From positions 1 to 53,774 of the forward strand of contig JAHHHW010000099.1 of NCBI GenBank assembly GCA_019359115.1: 53,774 bases of DNA, given 5' to 3'. The notes below the pieces were generated by a model that saw only the letters and a list, made by a program, of their open reading frames with translations, searched no databases and was not told where the DNA came from. Shown one piece after another: positions 35,205 to 44,024 of this stretch. Each line of letters begins with the position of its first letter. Position 1 is the first letter of the stretch. The stretch is from Pelatocladus maniniholoensis HA4357-MV3. GTDB taxonomy: Bacteria; Cyanobacteriota; Cyanobacteriia; Cyanobacteriales; Nostocaceae. The translations under genes and the position numbers were made by a program.

Positions 35205-36464
35205 ATGACTAAAACTGCAACTGTTGCAGTGCCAGATTTGCTGCTGGCTATAGATTTAGGTGGTTCGCAGACCAAAGCGATCGCTAGTGTACCAGCTTCA
35301 AGTAGCTTTCCTGTATTGCTGTGTATGGAGCCAGAGATAGCGGATATATCAGCTGCATCTGTACAGAATTATGAAAAAAATAAATCAGGTGAAGTAGATC
35401 CAGAAAATACCTGTTGGGTAGGCATTGGTGACGATTACTATGCTGTTGGATTTTTGGCAAGGCACAAATATGGTGGTAACTCGCTCCTGAAACAACTTAA
35501 AGAGGAAAGTGCGATCCCGAAGATTTGCGGAGCTTTGTGGGTATTGCGTCAAAAACTGAAGATTATGGACAAGTTAACTGTAGCGTTGACTGTACTGCTA
35601 CCACCATCGGAGTATCAGGACAGAGAGCGTCTGGAGACAAAGTTAAGACAGGCAGTGAGGCGGTTTAACACACCTACTGGTGACATGCGAGTTAAGTTAG
35701 TAGATTTTAACGCCAAGCCAGAAGGAGGTGGTATTTATCTGTACCGACGTAGCATTTTGGGCGCTGCTATTAAGAATTACAACTTGGCAGTAGTAATGTT
35801 GGGATATCGCAATGCTTCTGTTTTGGTATCGACTAGGGGTGCAGTTGCTCCGGGGGTATCAAGTACTTTCGGGATGTCGTGGATGTTGGATGATTTTGTC
35901 AGACGATGCAGTGGTTTAGTGAAAGAAGACCCGCGTCTGATGGCGGCAATAGTAGCAGCAGGATTTGAGTGCAAGCCAGAAGCCTTGATCAAGTTATCGC
36001 GACGCAATAGCGAAGAAGAGCGAGAAGAGGAAGCGCAGGAGATATCAGAAGCTCTGAAGCTCAGTCGAGATCAATATTTCCGAGCATTGGTGCGGTGGTT
36101 GTCGCAGGAGCTACCCCGTGATACAGACGAAATTATTTTATGCGGTGGTACTGCGGAGTACCTCAAATCGGAGCTAGAGGCGCATTACAATAATATGTCG
36201 GTGATTTGGAATGGTGATATAGATATTCCCCCAGAATTAAAGATAGCGGGAATGGGAGTGCGGATTGTAGATGTGTGGGCGCTGTATCAGGTATTTTTTG
36301 GAGTAGACAGCAATTTCATGAAAAAAGATAGTGGCTCGATTGCTACTGGTAACACTTCCTCTTGTACCACATCTGTTGTAGTGTCTTCTGCATCAGGAAC
36401 TAATGTTTTACCCTCCAAAACGCCCAAGTCTAAGGGATTTTTGGAAATGCCAAATAATTTGTAG
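35205..36464 (+). CDS. parM: ParM/Alp-like actin-family plasmid segregation ATPase
   Basis: A 419-residue protein with ATG at 35205 preceded by AAGGAG. Residues 11-26 (LLLAIDLGGSQTKAIA) are the actin-fold phosphate-1 loop. YNLAVVMLGYRNASVLVS around 191-208 is the phosphate-2 position, and IILCGGTAEYLKSEL around 307-321 the adenosine motif. It should form ATP-dependent filaments that push plasmid copies apart, with the ParR-like protein and the 10-bp repeats upstream. The last ~45 residues are Ser/Thr-rich and probably disordered. Type II partition beside a ParAB pair (37029) is unusual. Confidence 0.8.
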   Translation: MTKTATVAVPDLLLAIDLGGSQTKAIASVPASSSFPVLLCMEPEIADISAASVQNYEKNKSGEVDPENTCWVGIGDDYYAVGFLARHKYGGNSLLKQLKEESAIPKICGALWVLRQKLKIMDKLTVALTVLLPPSEYQDRERLETKLRQAVRRFNTPTGDMRVKLVDFNAKPEGGGIYLYRRSILGAAIKNYNLAVVMLGYRNASVLVSTRGAVAPGVSSTFGMSWMLDDFVRRCSGLVKEDPRLMAAIVAAGFECKPEALIKLSRRNSEEEREEEAQEISEALKLSRDQYFRALVRWLSQELPRDTDEIILCGGTAEYLKSELEAHYNNMSVIWNGDIDIPPELKIAGMGVRIVDVWALYQVFFGVDSNFMKKDSGSIATGNTSSCTTSVVVSSASGTNVLPSKTPKSKGFLEMPNNL

Positions 36465-37028
36465 ATCAGTAATCAGACAGAAATCTTTACCATTAGTTTT
36501 TAGGCTGGATAAGGCTTTCAGGTCTAATTTTGTGTAATTAATTTTGTCTTTCACAACAGATAAAGTTGTTAGGTTGACGAGTCTATGTTACCAATCAAAC
36601 CAAGTCTTTGTTTTCCTTGAAACAAGCAGTTCACCGTTTAAATCATGTCCAAGCTTGAGCTTCTAAACGGTTAGAGACGTTGAAAACATTTTTTGGTGAA
36701 GAGTTAGGGGAATTTGACTTGGCAGATGACCGCTTAGAAGAACTATTACGATACTTCAACAGTGATGCTAATTGGTATTCATTTGAGGAGGAACTAGGAG
36801 GTAGCCTGCTGCAAGTGTATGATATTTAGTGCAGAACGGTACTGTTGGATAAACCTCTGAGCTTCAAGATTGACTTCCACTATTTGTGAATACTTGGTCA
36901 TAGTGTGACGCTTAAGAAGTACTATCAATAAACAACTCATCTCATTAAAAAACTGATATTATTGCAGCTATTGAGAAGTGAAAGTTAATCGTAACGGATA
37001 CAAGCGCAGTGTATATGCGTGAAAAATT
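36465..37028. other. 564-base gap with a transposase-like fragment
   Basis: No intact gene. It contains a short transposase-like relic (36680-36829). The rest is A+T-rich without clear repeats; the parAB promoter should lie towards its right end. Confidence 0.4.
36680..36829 (+). pseudogene. Possible IS1634/IS4-type transposase fragment
   Basis: A 49-codon frame from TTG reads ...FGEELGEFDLADDRLEELLRYF... and ends in VYDI before a stop. This resembles the N-terminal 'DDRLxxxL' segment of some DDE transposases with a conserved VYD ending. No remaining catalytic part is present. The match is by recall and weak. Confidence 0.3.
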
Positions 37029-37670
37029 ATGATTATCGGGCTGACTAACCAAAAGGGGGGCGCGGGGAAAACCACTGTATCTGGGCATCTGGCATACTGG
37101 TTAAGCCAACGCGGGACAGTGATTGTTGTGGATGCAGATGCACAGCAGAGCAGTACAAACTGGATGAAAGACCTGCAACTGCCATGTAAAACAATGATAG
37201 ACCCGGATGATTTATTTGATGAACTTCCAGCGCTAGCAGAACAATATGATGCTGTAGTTGTAGACGGTCCAGGTAGTTTGAGTGAAACCACTAAAGCAAT
37301 TTTGTCCAGATGTGATCTAGCTCTAGTACCCTGTAAACCAGCAGGTTTAGATATGCACAGTACATCCAAGATGTTACGTATCCTACGACAAGCAAGAGAA
37401 TTGCGCTCTGGGATGCCGAATGTAGGATTGTTTTTAAATCAGGCCAAAAAAGGGACTATCCTGCTTAAAGATGCTCAAAGAGCTTTATCTGAGATAAATA
37501 CAGGGTTTCCGCTATTAAAAACAATGGTGTATGATCTCCAGGTAATCGCTGATGCTCCAGGACAAGGAACTACCGTTTGGGGACTACCTGGAGCAACAGC
37601 CAAACGTGCAGCCAATGACTTTGAGGAACTTTTTAATGAAGCCTTGGGAGTAGCCAATGGCAAGAGATAG
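37029..37670 (+). CDS. parA: ParA, type Ib partition ATPase
   Basis: A 213-residue protein with KGGAGKTT in the first 16 residues (deviant Walker A), VVVDADAQQSSTNWM (Walker A') and AVVVDGPGSL (Walker B). It lacks the N-terminal HTH of type Ia ParA. It overlaps parB by 14 bases, a typical coupled pair. With ParB bound to parS it would position the plasmid on the nucleoid. The parS site was not found by eye. Confidence 0.9.
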   Translation: MIIGLTNQKGGAGKTTVSGHLAYWLSQRGTVIVVDADAQQSSTNWMKDLQLPCKTMIDPDDLFDELPALAEQYDAVVVDGPGSLSETTKAILSRCDLALVPCKPAGLDMHSTSKMLRILRQARELRSGMPNVGLFLNQAKKGTILLKDAQRALSEINTGFPLLKTMVYDLQVIADAPGQGTTVWGLPGATAKRAANDFEELFNEALGVANGKR

Positions 37671-38571
37671 ACGACTGGTAGAAGATTTTATCTTCAGGGA
37701 TGAAGCAAATCGGAAGACGGCTACTATGCCCCTGAATTTGATTGTGTTGCCCAAGGAAGAACTGCGATACTACATCGATCCAGAAGAAGTAGAAAAAATT
37801 GTTGCTAGTGCTAGAAAAAACGGCATACTGGAACCGCTTTTAATTCGTCCTATCCCTGGTCATGAGCAACATGAAGTAGTTGCAGGGGCAAAACGCTACA
37901 GAGCAGCACAGATTCTCCAGTTGCAAGAAGTCCCTGTAGTTGTCCGTCAACTCAGTGACGAAGACGCTCTCGAAATAGCCCTTATTGAAAACTTTGCTCG
38001 TTCGGCACTCACTGACCTTGAAGAAACTGATGGAGTTGTGAGGCTTTTGGCTGTCAAGCTCAAAATTTTACCCCAAGAAGTACCACCATTGCTGCATCAC
38101 ATTCAGAACCAACAACGAGGAAGAACATCTGCCAATAACGTTATTGGCAATGATGTAATTGCTGTGGTGCAATCCGTTTTGACCTCGCTCGGCAACATCA
38201 AACTAGATTCTTTTATCAGTAATCGTCTGCCGTTACTAAATCTTCCCAGTGACATTTTAGAGGTGTTACGACAAGGAAAGTTAGAGACGAGTAAAGCCAA
38301 AGCGATCGCACGAGTTGGTGATGAAGAAACTAGAAAGCAGCTTCTAGAGGATGCGATCGCTTATAATTTTTCGTTGAACGAGATTAAGCGCAAAATAAAA
38401 GAAATTGAACAGCAAGTTAACCCACAAACCCCATCAATCAAACACCGGGTTGATGATACTTTACGCCGCTTAAAACAATCTAAAATTTGGGATGACCCCA
38501 AGAAAAAAATAAAGGTAGAGAAGCTGTTGGCTCAATTGGATACATTGATGAAAGATGACAACACCAATTGA
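37657..38571 (+). CDS. parB: ParB, centromere-binding CTPase-type partition protein
   Basis: A 304-residue protein. The ParB N-terminal domain includes EVVAGAKRYRAAQILQL, a variant of the GERRxRA box with GAKRYRA, and ALIENFARSALTDLEETDGV. This is followed by an HTH-like helical region to ~225 and a Lys/Gln-rich helical C terminus for dimerisation. The Glu of the G-E-R-R box is Ala here (GAKR). It probably binds a parS near this operon. It overlaps parA. Confidence 0.85.
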   Translation: MARDRRLVEDFIFRDEANRKTATMPLNLIVLPKEELRYYIDPEEVEKIVASARKNGILEPLLIRPIPGHEQHEVVAGAKRYRAAQILQLQEVPVVVRQLSDEDALEIALIENFARSALTDLEETDGVVRLLAVKLKILPQEVPPLLHHIQNQQRGRTSANNVIGNDVIAVVQSVLTSLGNIKLDSFISNRLPLLNLPSDILEVLRQGKLETSKAKAIARVGDEETRKQLLEDAIAYNFSLNEIKRKIKEIEQQVNPQTPSIKHRVDDTLRRLKQSKIWDDPKKKIKVEKLLAQLDTLMKDDNTN

Positions 38572-38605
38572 TGAAACTGAACCAATAAGGAAAAATATTA
38601 TTTGA

Positions 38606-38962
38606 TTATTTGTCTTCAACATCAGATTTGTTGGGAATTGCGGTAGTAGCAAGGGTAGTGTTGGCAGTGGTAGTGGGGATGAAGTTACGGATCACTAACG
38701 TACACAATTTACTCTTATATCCTTTGCCAGTATCTTTTACCTCAAGATCCAGATAGCCAATGACTACACCACAGGAATTTACACCAGCTTCCGCAATACT
38801 TACGGCTGTGGAACCCTTGGCTCTATAACTAATAATGTCTTCTACTACCCCATCTTTTGAATAATGGGAAAATTTACATTCCCCATAGGCTATTTTGACT
38901 CCTTGCCCATCGTGAGTTTCATTGATAGATTGTGTTTTGATGGTGAATGTGGCGTTAATCAT
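38606..38962 (-). CDS. SSB-like OB-fold protein
   Basis: A 118-residue protein. GVVEDIISYRAKGSTAVSIA and CGVVIGYLDLEVKDTGKGYK fit strands of a single-stranded DNA-binding OB fold, but with low similarity to canonical SSB. It ends in a Thr/Ala-rich tail with Asp/Glu at the very end. It lies downstream of ssb on the same strand, separated by the hairpin at 39019-39060. It may be a divergent SSB paralogue; confidence in the fold is moderate. Confidence 0.5.
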   Translation of the reverse strand: MINATFTIKTQSINETHDGQGVKIAYGECKFSHYSKDGVVEDIISYRAKGSTAVSIAEAGVNSCGVVIGYLDLEVKDTGKGYKSKLCTLVIRNFIPTTTANTTLATTAIPNKSDVEDK

Positions 38963-39018
38963 AATATTCTCTCTCTGAAACCGATTTTTTTGTGATTGCG
39001 CCTAAGCGCCTTAGAACA

Positions 39019-39060
39019 CCAAACACCCCACAGTCATGCTGGTGGCTGTGGGGTGTTTGG
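39019..39060 (-). terminator. Perfect 15-bp hairpin downstream of ssb
   Basis: Arms CCAAACACCCCACAG (39019-39033) and its reverse complement (39046-39060) flank a 12-base loop, five bases past the ssb stop. There is no long T tract, so termination may be weak, or the stem may protect the mRNA end. Confidence 0.55.
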
Positions 39061-39065
39061 TTGAA

Positions 39066-39461
39066 TTAGAAGTTAGCGTTGACTATCTGATTTTGTCCAT
39101 CATTAGTTTCTGTTTGTTCTTCACCACTGTTGCTTCGAGGAGAACCGATCAGTTCCAGATTGTTCAAGCGGATTAGGGGTTTGTTTCTGAGTTCCCCAGT
39201 ATTCTTATCTGTCCACTTGTCAAAAACCAGTTCGCCACTAATACCGATGGTGGAGCCTTTCTTGACATATTGAGCTGCAATTTCTGCAATGTTGCCCCAA
39301 GCTTCCAAATCAAACCACAATGGAGCATCTGATTTGTAGGGTGGTTTAATGGCAATTGTTAGAGCAGTTTTGACAGTACCAGACTCGAAATACCGAATTT
39401 CCGGGTTTTGACCAACGCGACCAACCAGTTGGACTTGGTTTACGTATGCTTGTTGTGTCAT
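39066..39461 (-). CDS. ssb: Single-stranded DNA-binding protein
   Basis: A 131-residue protein with a full SSB OB fold: VNQVQLVGRVGQNPEIRYFE, LTIAI, WFDLEAWGNIAEIAAQYVKK, GELVFDKWTDKNTGE and a final strand LIRLNNLELIG. The acidic C-terminal tip DDDIPF used to recruit partner proteins is replaced by a short tail ending NANF. It is short compared with host SSB (~180 residues). It probably coats plasmid ssDNA during replication or transfer. Confidence 0.9.
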   Translation of the reverse strand: MTQQAYVNQVQLVGRVGQNPEIRYFESGTVKTALTIAIKPPYKSDAPLWFDLEAWGNIAEIAAQYVKKGSTIGISGELVFDKWTDKNTGELRNKPLIRLNNLELIGSPRSNSGEEQTETNDGQNQIVNANF

Positions 39462-39594
39462 ATTGGGTTTCTGGATAATTGTGTTTTTCTATATTTCTGC
39501 GCGACAGCGCATTTTTAGATTTGCGCCACACAATGCGAGGATATGACGTGCGAATAACGGCTTAATAGAGAAAGCGATCGCATGATTATGGCAG

Positions 39595-39635
39595 AAGATA
39601 ACCCCAAATTTTTTGTGAGAACTTGGGGTTATCTT
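39595..39635 (-). terminator. 13-bp hairpin after the SAP/Rho-N-like gene
   Basis: AAGATAACCCCAA (39595-39607) pairs with 39623-39635, with a 15-base loop. It lies 22 bases downstream of the minus-strand gene at 39658. No T tract follows on the minus strand, so its strength as a terminator is uncertain. Confidence 0.45.
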
Positions 39636-39657
39636 GTAGGGTTGGTTTGCCACGTAG

Positions 39658-40137
39658 TTATAGTTGGTCTTTTGTAACCAATCCATGCAGTTTCTCAGTT
39701 AACTTATCGGGTTTAATTTTGGTGCGACCCTTAATTTTGTTAAGTGCTGCAAGTTCTTGCAGTTTCTTTAATGACAGTGCTTTTAAATCATCTAAAGTCG
39801 CTAGTGCTGGAGTGTGGCTGTCTGAAATTTGGGTTTGTTCTGGCTCACTTTCTACAACTAATGTGGTGGTAGAGATGTTGCTTTCTGCTCCCTTGTTATC
39901 ATTGGTTTGAGTAGCTGTAATTGCCGGAGCTATCTCTGTTTGGTTGGCGTAAGACAAAATTTGCTGTACTGTTGCAATTTGAGGTTGCTCTAGCAAAGTG
40001 ATGCGGTGCAGTTTCCCTATTTTCTTGACTTTAATTTTTGCCCCAGCAGCCCTTAGTCTTCCTGCCAAATCATTAAGGATAAAAAATTCTACATCAAGAT
40101 GAGGCTGTGGATTGGTCATAGAAGTGATTGCGCTCAT
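39658..40137 (-). CDS. Protein with C-terminal SAP/Rho-N-like helix pair
   Basis: A 159-residue protein. The N-terminal ~65 residues form an alpha/beta segment (GRLRAAGAKIKVKKIGKLHR). A Thr/Ser/Glu-rich linker follows. The C-terminal ~35 residues (LSLKKLQELAALNKIKGRTK) match the short helical domain of Rho N-termini and SAP domains that bind nucleic acid. It lies 200 bases upstream of ssb and downstream of holB on the same strand, within the replication gene block. Confidence 0.55.
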   Translation of the reverse strand: MSAITSMTNPQPHLDVEFFILNDLAGRLRAAGAKIKVKKIGKLHRITLLEQPQIATVQQILSYANQTEIAPAITATQTNDNKGAESNISTTTLVVESEPEQTQISDSHTPALATLDDLKALSLKKLQELAALNKIKGRTKIKPDKLTEKLHGLVTKDQL

Positions 40138-40317
40138 ATTTTTATCTGTAAATTGATTCTTACAGCGAGCGCTTTAGCGCTATTTTTTGAGACTAAAAAT
40201 CTACGACAATTATTTGCTCTAATCATCAAAACAAAGATAGTTGTCTAGGCTTTTTGACAGCAAAAATAGAAGAAACAGTACCACCAATTACAGCATTACG
40301 CTGTGCAATCATTATTT

Positions 40318-40346
40318 AATATCCCCAATTAGCTGTAGGGGATATT
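40318..40346 (-). terminator. Hairpin downstream of holB
   Basis: AATATCCCC (40318-40326) pairs with GGGGATATT (40338-40346), 11-base loop, 22 bases beyond the holB stop. Read on the minus strand it is followed by A+T-rich sequence but not a pure T run. Confidence 0.45.
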
Positions 40347-40368
40347 GTGTTGAACAATGTAATTAAAA

Positions 40369-41361
40369 TTATTCGGGAAGTAATAAAACGTCCCATACTA
40401 ATCTGCAAGAAGCTTTGAACAAGGAGTTTTTGGCTTCTTCCAATTTTGATAACCAATCACTATTATTCAGAAATTTCCTCCAGCAGTGTTGCAGATAATC
40501 GAGAAGCCACAACTGTTGGTGGAACTCCAATGTCGCCTCTATTTCTTTGGCAATATTCAGTGCTATCAAAGGACTGGTAGGAGGTGTTGATAGTTGCTTT
40601 AGGAGCGATCGCGGCACTGATTGAAGTTGGTAGTGGTGGGCGATCGCTTGTCCTGGAGAACCAGCAGCAAGTGTCATTACCATTGGGTTGTTTAAATTTT
40701 CAACTTGCCCAATTCTTTCAAAAACTGCTTTCATTTCTGCATGAGTCAATTTGCGGAAGGGGATGATTTGGCAGCGACTGGTTATGGTGGGGAGTAGGCG
40801 TTGGGGTTGGGAGGAGAGGAGGATGATTGTGCCAGTGGTTGTCTCTTCCAAAGTTTTAAGCAGAGCATTAGCAGATATAAGCTGCATCTTGTCAGCATCT
40901 TGGACAACCACAGCTTTGAATGGTGCATTGAGTGGAGAGCGAGAGAGAAATTGAGTAATTTCTCGAATCTGCTCAATCCTCAGAAGCGACGGGGACTTGC
41001 GCTGTACTCCAGCAATAACCAACTCACTCTCATTCAATAACTTTCCGTGATGCAGGTAAGTTGGCTTTACCCACAGTAAATCAGGATGATTGGCGAGATC
41101 ATCAATACTGAGAGCTTCAGAAAGCAAGCATTTAGCAGCCAGCGATTTTCCTACACCGTCTGGGCCTGTAAACAAGTATGCGGGAGCAATCCGGTTGCAT
41201 GTAATTGCTCCTTTGAGTAAAGATACTGCCAGGTTTTGTCCAACCAAAGTGGATAACTTGAAGATTTCTTCAACTGGCTGCACAAATTCTGATTCTGTGA
41301 TTTGGGGTGGAGTACAAACAGAGTGTTCTTGTGTAACTTTGAGTAGATTTACTTGATCCAT
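40369..41361 (-). CDS. holB: DNA polymerase III delta' subunit (clamp loader)
   Basis: A 330-residue AAA+ protein with Walker A GPDGVGKS at 66-73, VVVQDADKMQ (Walker B region), LLKTLEETTTGTIILLSSQ, and the SRC arginine finger in TITSRCQIIPF. N-terminal ~30 residues are an extension. It follows the disrupted holA by 35 bases on the same strand; both would belong to the clamp loader with DnaX at 47172. Host copies normally exist, so this is a plasmid-borne second clamp loader. Confidence 0.85.
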   Translation of the reverse strand: MDQVNLLKVTQEHSVCTPPQITESEFVQPVEEIFKLSTLVGQNLAVSLLKGAITCNRIAPAYLFTGPDGVGKSLAAKCLLSEALSIDDLANHPDLLWVKPTYLHHGKLLNESELVIAGVQRKSPSLLRIEQIREITQFLSRSPLNAPFKAVVVQDADKMQLISANALLKTLEETTTGTIILLSSQPQRLLPTITSRCQIIPFRKLTHAEMKAVFERIGQVENLNNPMVMTLAAGSPGQAIAHHYQLQSVPRSLLKQLSTPPTSPLIALNIAKEIEATLEFHQQLWLLDYLQHCWRKFLNNSDWLSKLEEAKNSLFKASCRLVWDVLLLPE

Positions 41362-41395
41362 TATTTGAGTTGATTTTGGTTGAAGGAATTAGCAC

Positions 41396-41893
41396 CTACG
41401 AACAAAGTTTGATAATTTGAGTTTGAAGAGCGAGTTTTTCGTCTCCACTCCTCTTGAGCATTAGTTCTAGTTCCAACAGCAGTTTCAAAGCACTTTGCAG
41501 TCTGCCGACATTAACACTCTTCACTTCTTGGCGAATGTAGTAGAGGCGTTTCGGATTTTTTAGCTCTGCAATTTGGGCAACTGCACTATCGTCTTTCTCC
41601 CCTGCTATCACCATCAGCTTTACTACCAACCAAGTGCGGAAGCTGGTAATCAGGGTGGCGACAATCCTTAAAGCAGGCTCATTGCATCTGATTAAGTTTT
41701 CGACTAATTCCAATGCTTGAGAAATGTTGCCCAAACGAATGGCGTTGGCTAGTTGCAGATTATTGGCTGCGCTTGTTGACACCAACTCTCTCACCATATC
41801 AGCATTCACAGTCTCACCTTGAGCATAAGTTCTGAGCTTTTCTAGTTCAGTAAACGCCAAGCGTGTGTTGTTACCTGTCAATTCAACTAATAA
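41396..41893 (-). pseudogene. holA: holA C-terminal fragment (Pol III delta), interrupted
   Basis: Residues such as VELTGNNTRLAFTELEKLRT, LANAIRLGNISQALELVENL, EPALRIVATLITSFRTWLVV and KNPKRLYYIRQEV match the delta subunit's C-terminal part. The frame runs on into the 29-bp end of an inserted element, and no start exists. The N-terminal piece is at 44025-44282. About 70 residues of the middle seem missing. Confidence 0.8.
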
Positions 41894-41922
41894 GGAGAGC
41901 GATTTTTTTCGGGGGAGATGGG
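41894..41922. repeat. Left 29-bp terminal inverted repeat
   Basis: Begins GGAGAGCGATTTTTTTCGGG and ends GGAGATGGG; a perfect inverted match to 43996-44024. It forms the left boundary of the element in holA. Confidence 0.85.
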
Positions 41923-41947
41923 ACTGGCAATGCGGTAAGATGACCCA

Positions 41948-42586
41948 ATGAGCGATTCTGAGCAACTTGTTATCTACCAGCTTCATATTTTTATTCTGGG
42001 CATCAGTCCAATGATTTGGCGTAGGGTTAAAATTCGCAGCGACAGCACAATCGCCGATTTGCACTACGTTATCCAGATAACAATGGGGTGGACAGATTCC
42101 CATTTACATCGTTTCATAATTCACGGCAAGCAGTACGGAATTGCACAAATTGGTGGAATGGAGTTTTCTGACGACCCAAGGGAAGTTAAACTATCAGATT
42201 TTGGCTGGCGAAGTAGAAAGCGTTTTTTATACGAATATGATTTCGGTGATAACTGGCAGCATCAAATTCGGGTCGAAGCAATTCTCACTCCCAAACCAAA
42301 TTGCTTTTATCCGGTGTGCATTGATGGTAAACGCGCTTGTCCTCCAGAAGACTGTGGTGGGTCGTGGGAGTTCATGGCACAAAAGCAGGAATACTCAGTA
42401 AGATACATAGCTTCTCGCTTCAGTGAAATTGTGGACGAAGGTGATATACCTGGCAATATTGAAGAAATATACGAACTACGTCAATGGTTAATGGTTGACC
42501 ATTTTGACCGCCAAAAAGTCAACCAGCGGTTACAGCAATATGCGGCTGGGGATAAAGAGATGTTATTTGAACAGGGGATAGTGTGA
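41948..42586 (+). CDS. pRiA4b ORF-3-like protein (element passenger)
   Basis: A 212-residue protein with VIYQLHIFILGISPMIWRRV, YDFGDNWQHQIRVE and CPPEDCGGSWEF, the hallmark motifs of the plasmid pRiA4b ORF-3 family. ATG at 41948; the stop overlaps the GTG of the transposase fragment (GTGA). Members are often found next to transposases, and their role is not known. It is inside the element and on the opposite strand to holA. Confidence 0.85.
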   Translation: MSDSEQLVIYQLHIFILGISPMIWRRVKIRSDSTIADLHYVIQITMGWTDSHLHRFIIHGKQYGIAQIGGMEFSDDPREVKLSDFGWRSRKRFLYEYDFGDNWQHQIRVEAILTPKPNCFYPVCIDGKRACPPEDCGGSWEFMAQKQEYSVRYIASRFSEIVDEGDIPGNIEEIYELRQWLMVDHFDRQKVNQRLQQYAAGDKEMLFEQGIV

Positions 42587-43149
42587 AAGTCAAAATTCAA
42601 ATAGTTGTGGAATCAGATAATGGAGATTCCCAAGTTGTGCAAGAAATTATGCAGATTGAACGCGGTGCTTTACAGCCAGAAAACTTGGGGCTAAAACTAG
42701 CGGAAGCCAAAACATTATTACAAAACATCCAACACACCCTAGCCGAGCAACAAGTAGCAGAGTATTCTCAACAACAGGAGTTATGTTTACACTGTAGCCA
42801 GAAACTGTTGCATAAAGACAAGCGTACAATTGTATACCGCACATTGTTTGGCAAGTTGCATCTCCAATGCCCTCGACTATTTCACTGCCCATGCCAAGAA
42901 CAACCAACCCGTAGCTTTAACCCAGTAGCCAATTTACTACCAGAACGCACTTCCAGAGAACTATTGTATCTGTAATCCAAGTTTGGGTCTTTGATGTCTT
43001 ACGGATTATCTGTGAAACTATTACAGGAAGTATTACCAATAGAAGGTGAAATAAACACTACATCGGTAAGGAATAACTTACACAAAATTGGTCAACGCCT
43101 AGAAGACGAGTTAGGGGAAGAAAAGGGAGTATACGTTGTTTTAGAGTAG
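42583..43149 (+). pseudogene. ISKra4-family transposase, truncated and with nonsense codon
   Basis: The first 130 codons from GTG 42583 include CLHCSQKLLHKDKRTIVYRT and NLLPERTSRELLYL, typical of ISKra4 transposases. A TAA at 42973-42975 sits where the family usually has Glu or another residue. The same frame continues (SLMSYGLSVKLLQEVLP, GQRLEDELG) to a second stop at 43147-43149. The whole DDE catalytic core is missing. Confidence 0.8.
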
Positions 43150-43336
43150 ATAGCAAGCCTTCCCAAGAAGTACCTCATGTCGCTTAAATGCTCAGTATCT
43201 AAAGTAATTTAATTACTTTCAAGTGACAATTCTCCGTAAAATGCTGGTCTGCTTTTATGTCTTGGTGCTTACCAACTTTGGAGCGTAAGTTGGTAAAATT
43301 AGCTCATATACCCCAAGGTTTTCAGGGGGTTGAGTC

Positions 43337-43969
43337 ATGGCAGCACAAACCGTCCAACCATCGAAAGTTGGTAAAACTGAAAAACAAGAGCATCAATCAC
43401 CTAACTTTCGCAAATACTCCGAGGTCAGGACTAGGGAACATTTGTTACCAGAAGAAGTTGAGTTGATGCGGTCAGCTATCAAAAAATCGAAGGGCCGCCA
43501 CGCTCACCGAGATTCAACCATAATTTTGCTTTGTTACCGTCACGGATTGCGAGTGGCAGAAGTGGCATCTTTGCGATGGGAGCAAATAGATTGGAATGGT
43601 GGCACCATTTACGTGAAGCGAGTTAAAAAAGGTACATCGTCGGTTCAACCACTTTCAGGTTTGGAGATTCGCTCTCTCCGTCATCTGCAACGAGATTATC
43701 CTGCTAGTCCCTATATTTTCCAGTCTTCTCGACTTGGCCCATTGGCACATGATACGATCGCCGGCATTGTTGAGCGGGCTGGTGAATTAGCTAGTTTGCC
43801 TTTCCCTATTCATGCTCATATGCTGCGGCATGGAACAGGTTATTATCTGGCGAATCGAGGGATTGATACCCGAACAATTCAGAGTTACTTGGGGCATAAA
43901 AATATTCAGCATACCGTTCGTTACACCGAACTTGCGTCTACCAAGTTTCAAGGTCTTTGGGATGATTGA
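43337..43969 (+). CDS. Small tyrosine recombinase (FimB/XerC-like)
   Basis: A 210-residue protein. LLCYRHGLRVAEVASLRWEQ gives catalytic Arg1 (RVAE box), VKRVKKGTS the Lys region, HAHMLRHGTGY the H-x-x-R box, and LGHKNIQHTVRYTE the His and nucleophile Tyr. It lacks the N-terminal SAM-like/core-binding domain of full XerC, as do FimB/FimE-type recombinases. It lies inside the element just before the right inverted repeat. It may have caused or stabilised the insertion, or act in inversion or multimer resolution. Confidence 0.82.
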   Translation: MAAQTVQPSKVGKTEKQEHQSPNFRKYSEVRTREHLLPEEVELMRSAIKKSKGRHAHRDSTIILLCYRHGLRVAEVASLRWEQIDWNGGTIYVKRVKKGTSSVQPLSGLEIRSLRHLQRDYPASPYIFQSSRLGPLAHDTIAGIVERAGELASLPFPIHAHMLRHGTGYYLANRGIDTRTIQSYLGHKNIQHTVRYTELASTKFQGLWDD

Positions 43970-43995
43970 TGTTTAAGGCCCCTGCTTAATCGTTG

Positions 43996-44024
43996 CCCAT
44001 CTCCCCCGAAAAAAATCGCTCTCC
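43996..44024. repeat. Right 29-bp terminal inverted repeat
   Basis: Perfect reverse complement of 41894-41922. The adjacent plus-strand bases AATATG begin the holA N-terminal fragment. Confidence 0.85.

Larger units (their letters stand above)
41894..44024. mobile_element. 2.1-kb element with 29-bp terminal inverted repeats inserted in holA
   Basis: GGAGAGCGATTTTTTTCGGG and nine further bases at 41894-41922 recur as a perfect reverse complement at 43996-44024. Between them are a pRiA4b ORF-3-like gene, an ISKra4-type transposase remnant and a small tyrosine recombinase gene. The two fragments of holA lie directly outside. No clean target duplication is seen, and part of holA is missing, so a deletion came with or after insertion. 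The transposase is dead, so mobility now would need help in trans or the recombinase. Confidence 0.75.
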
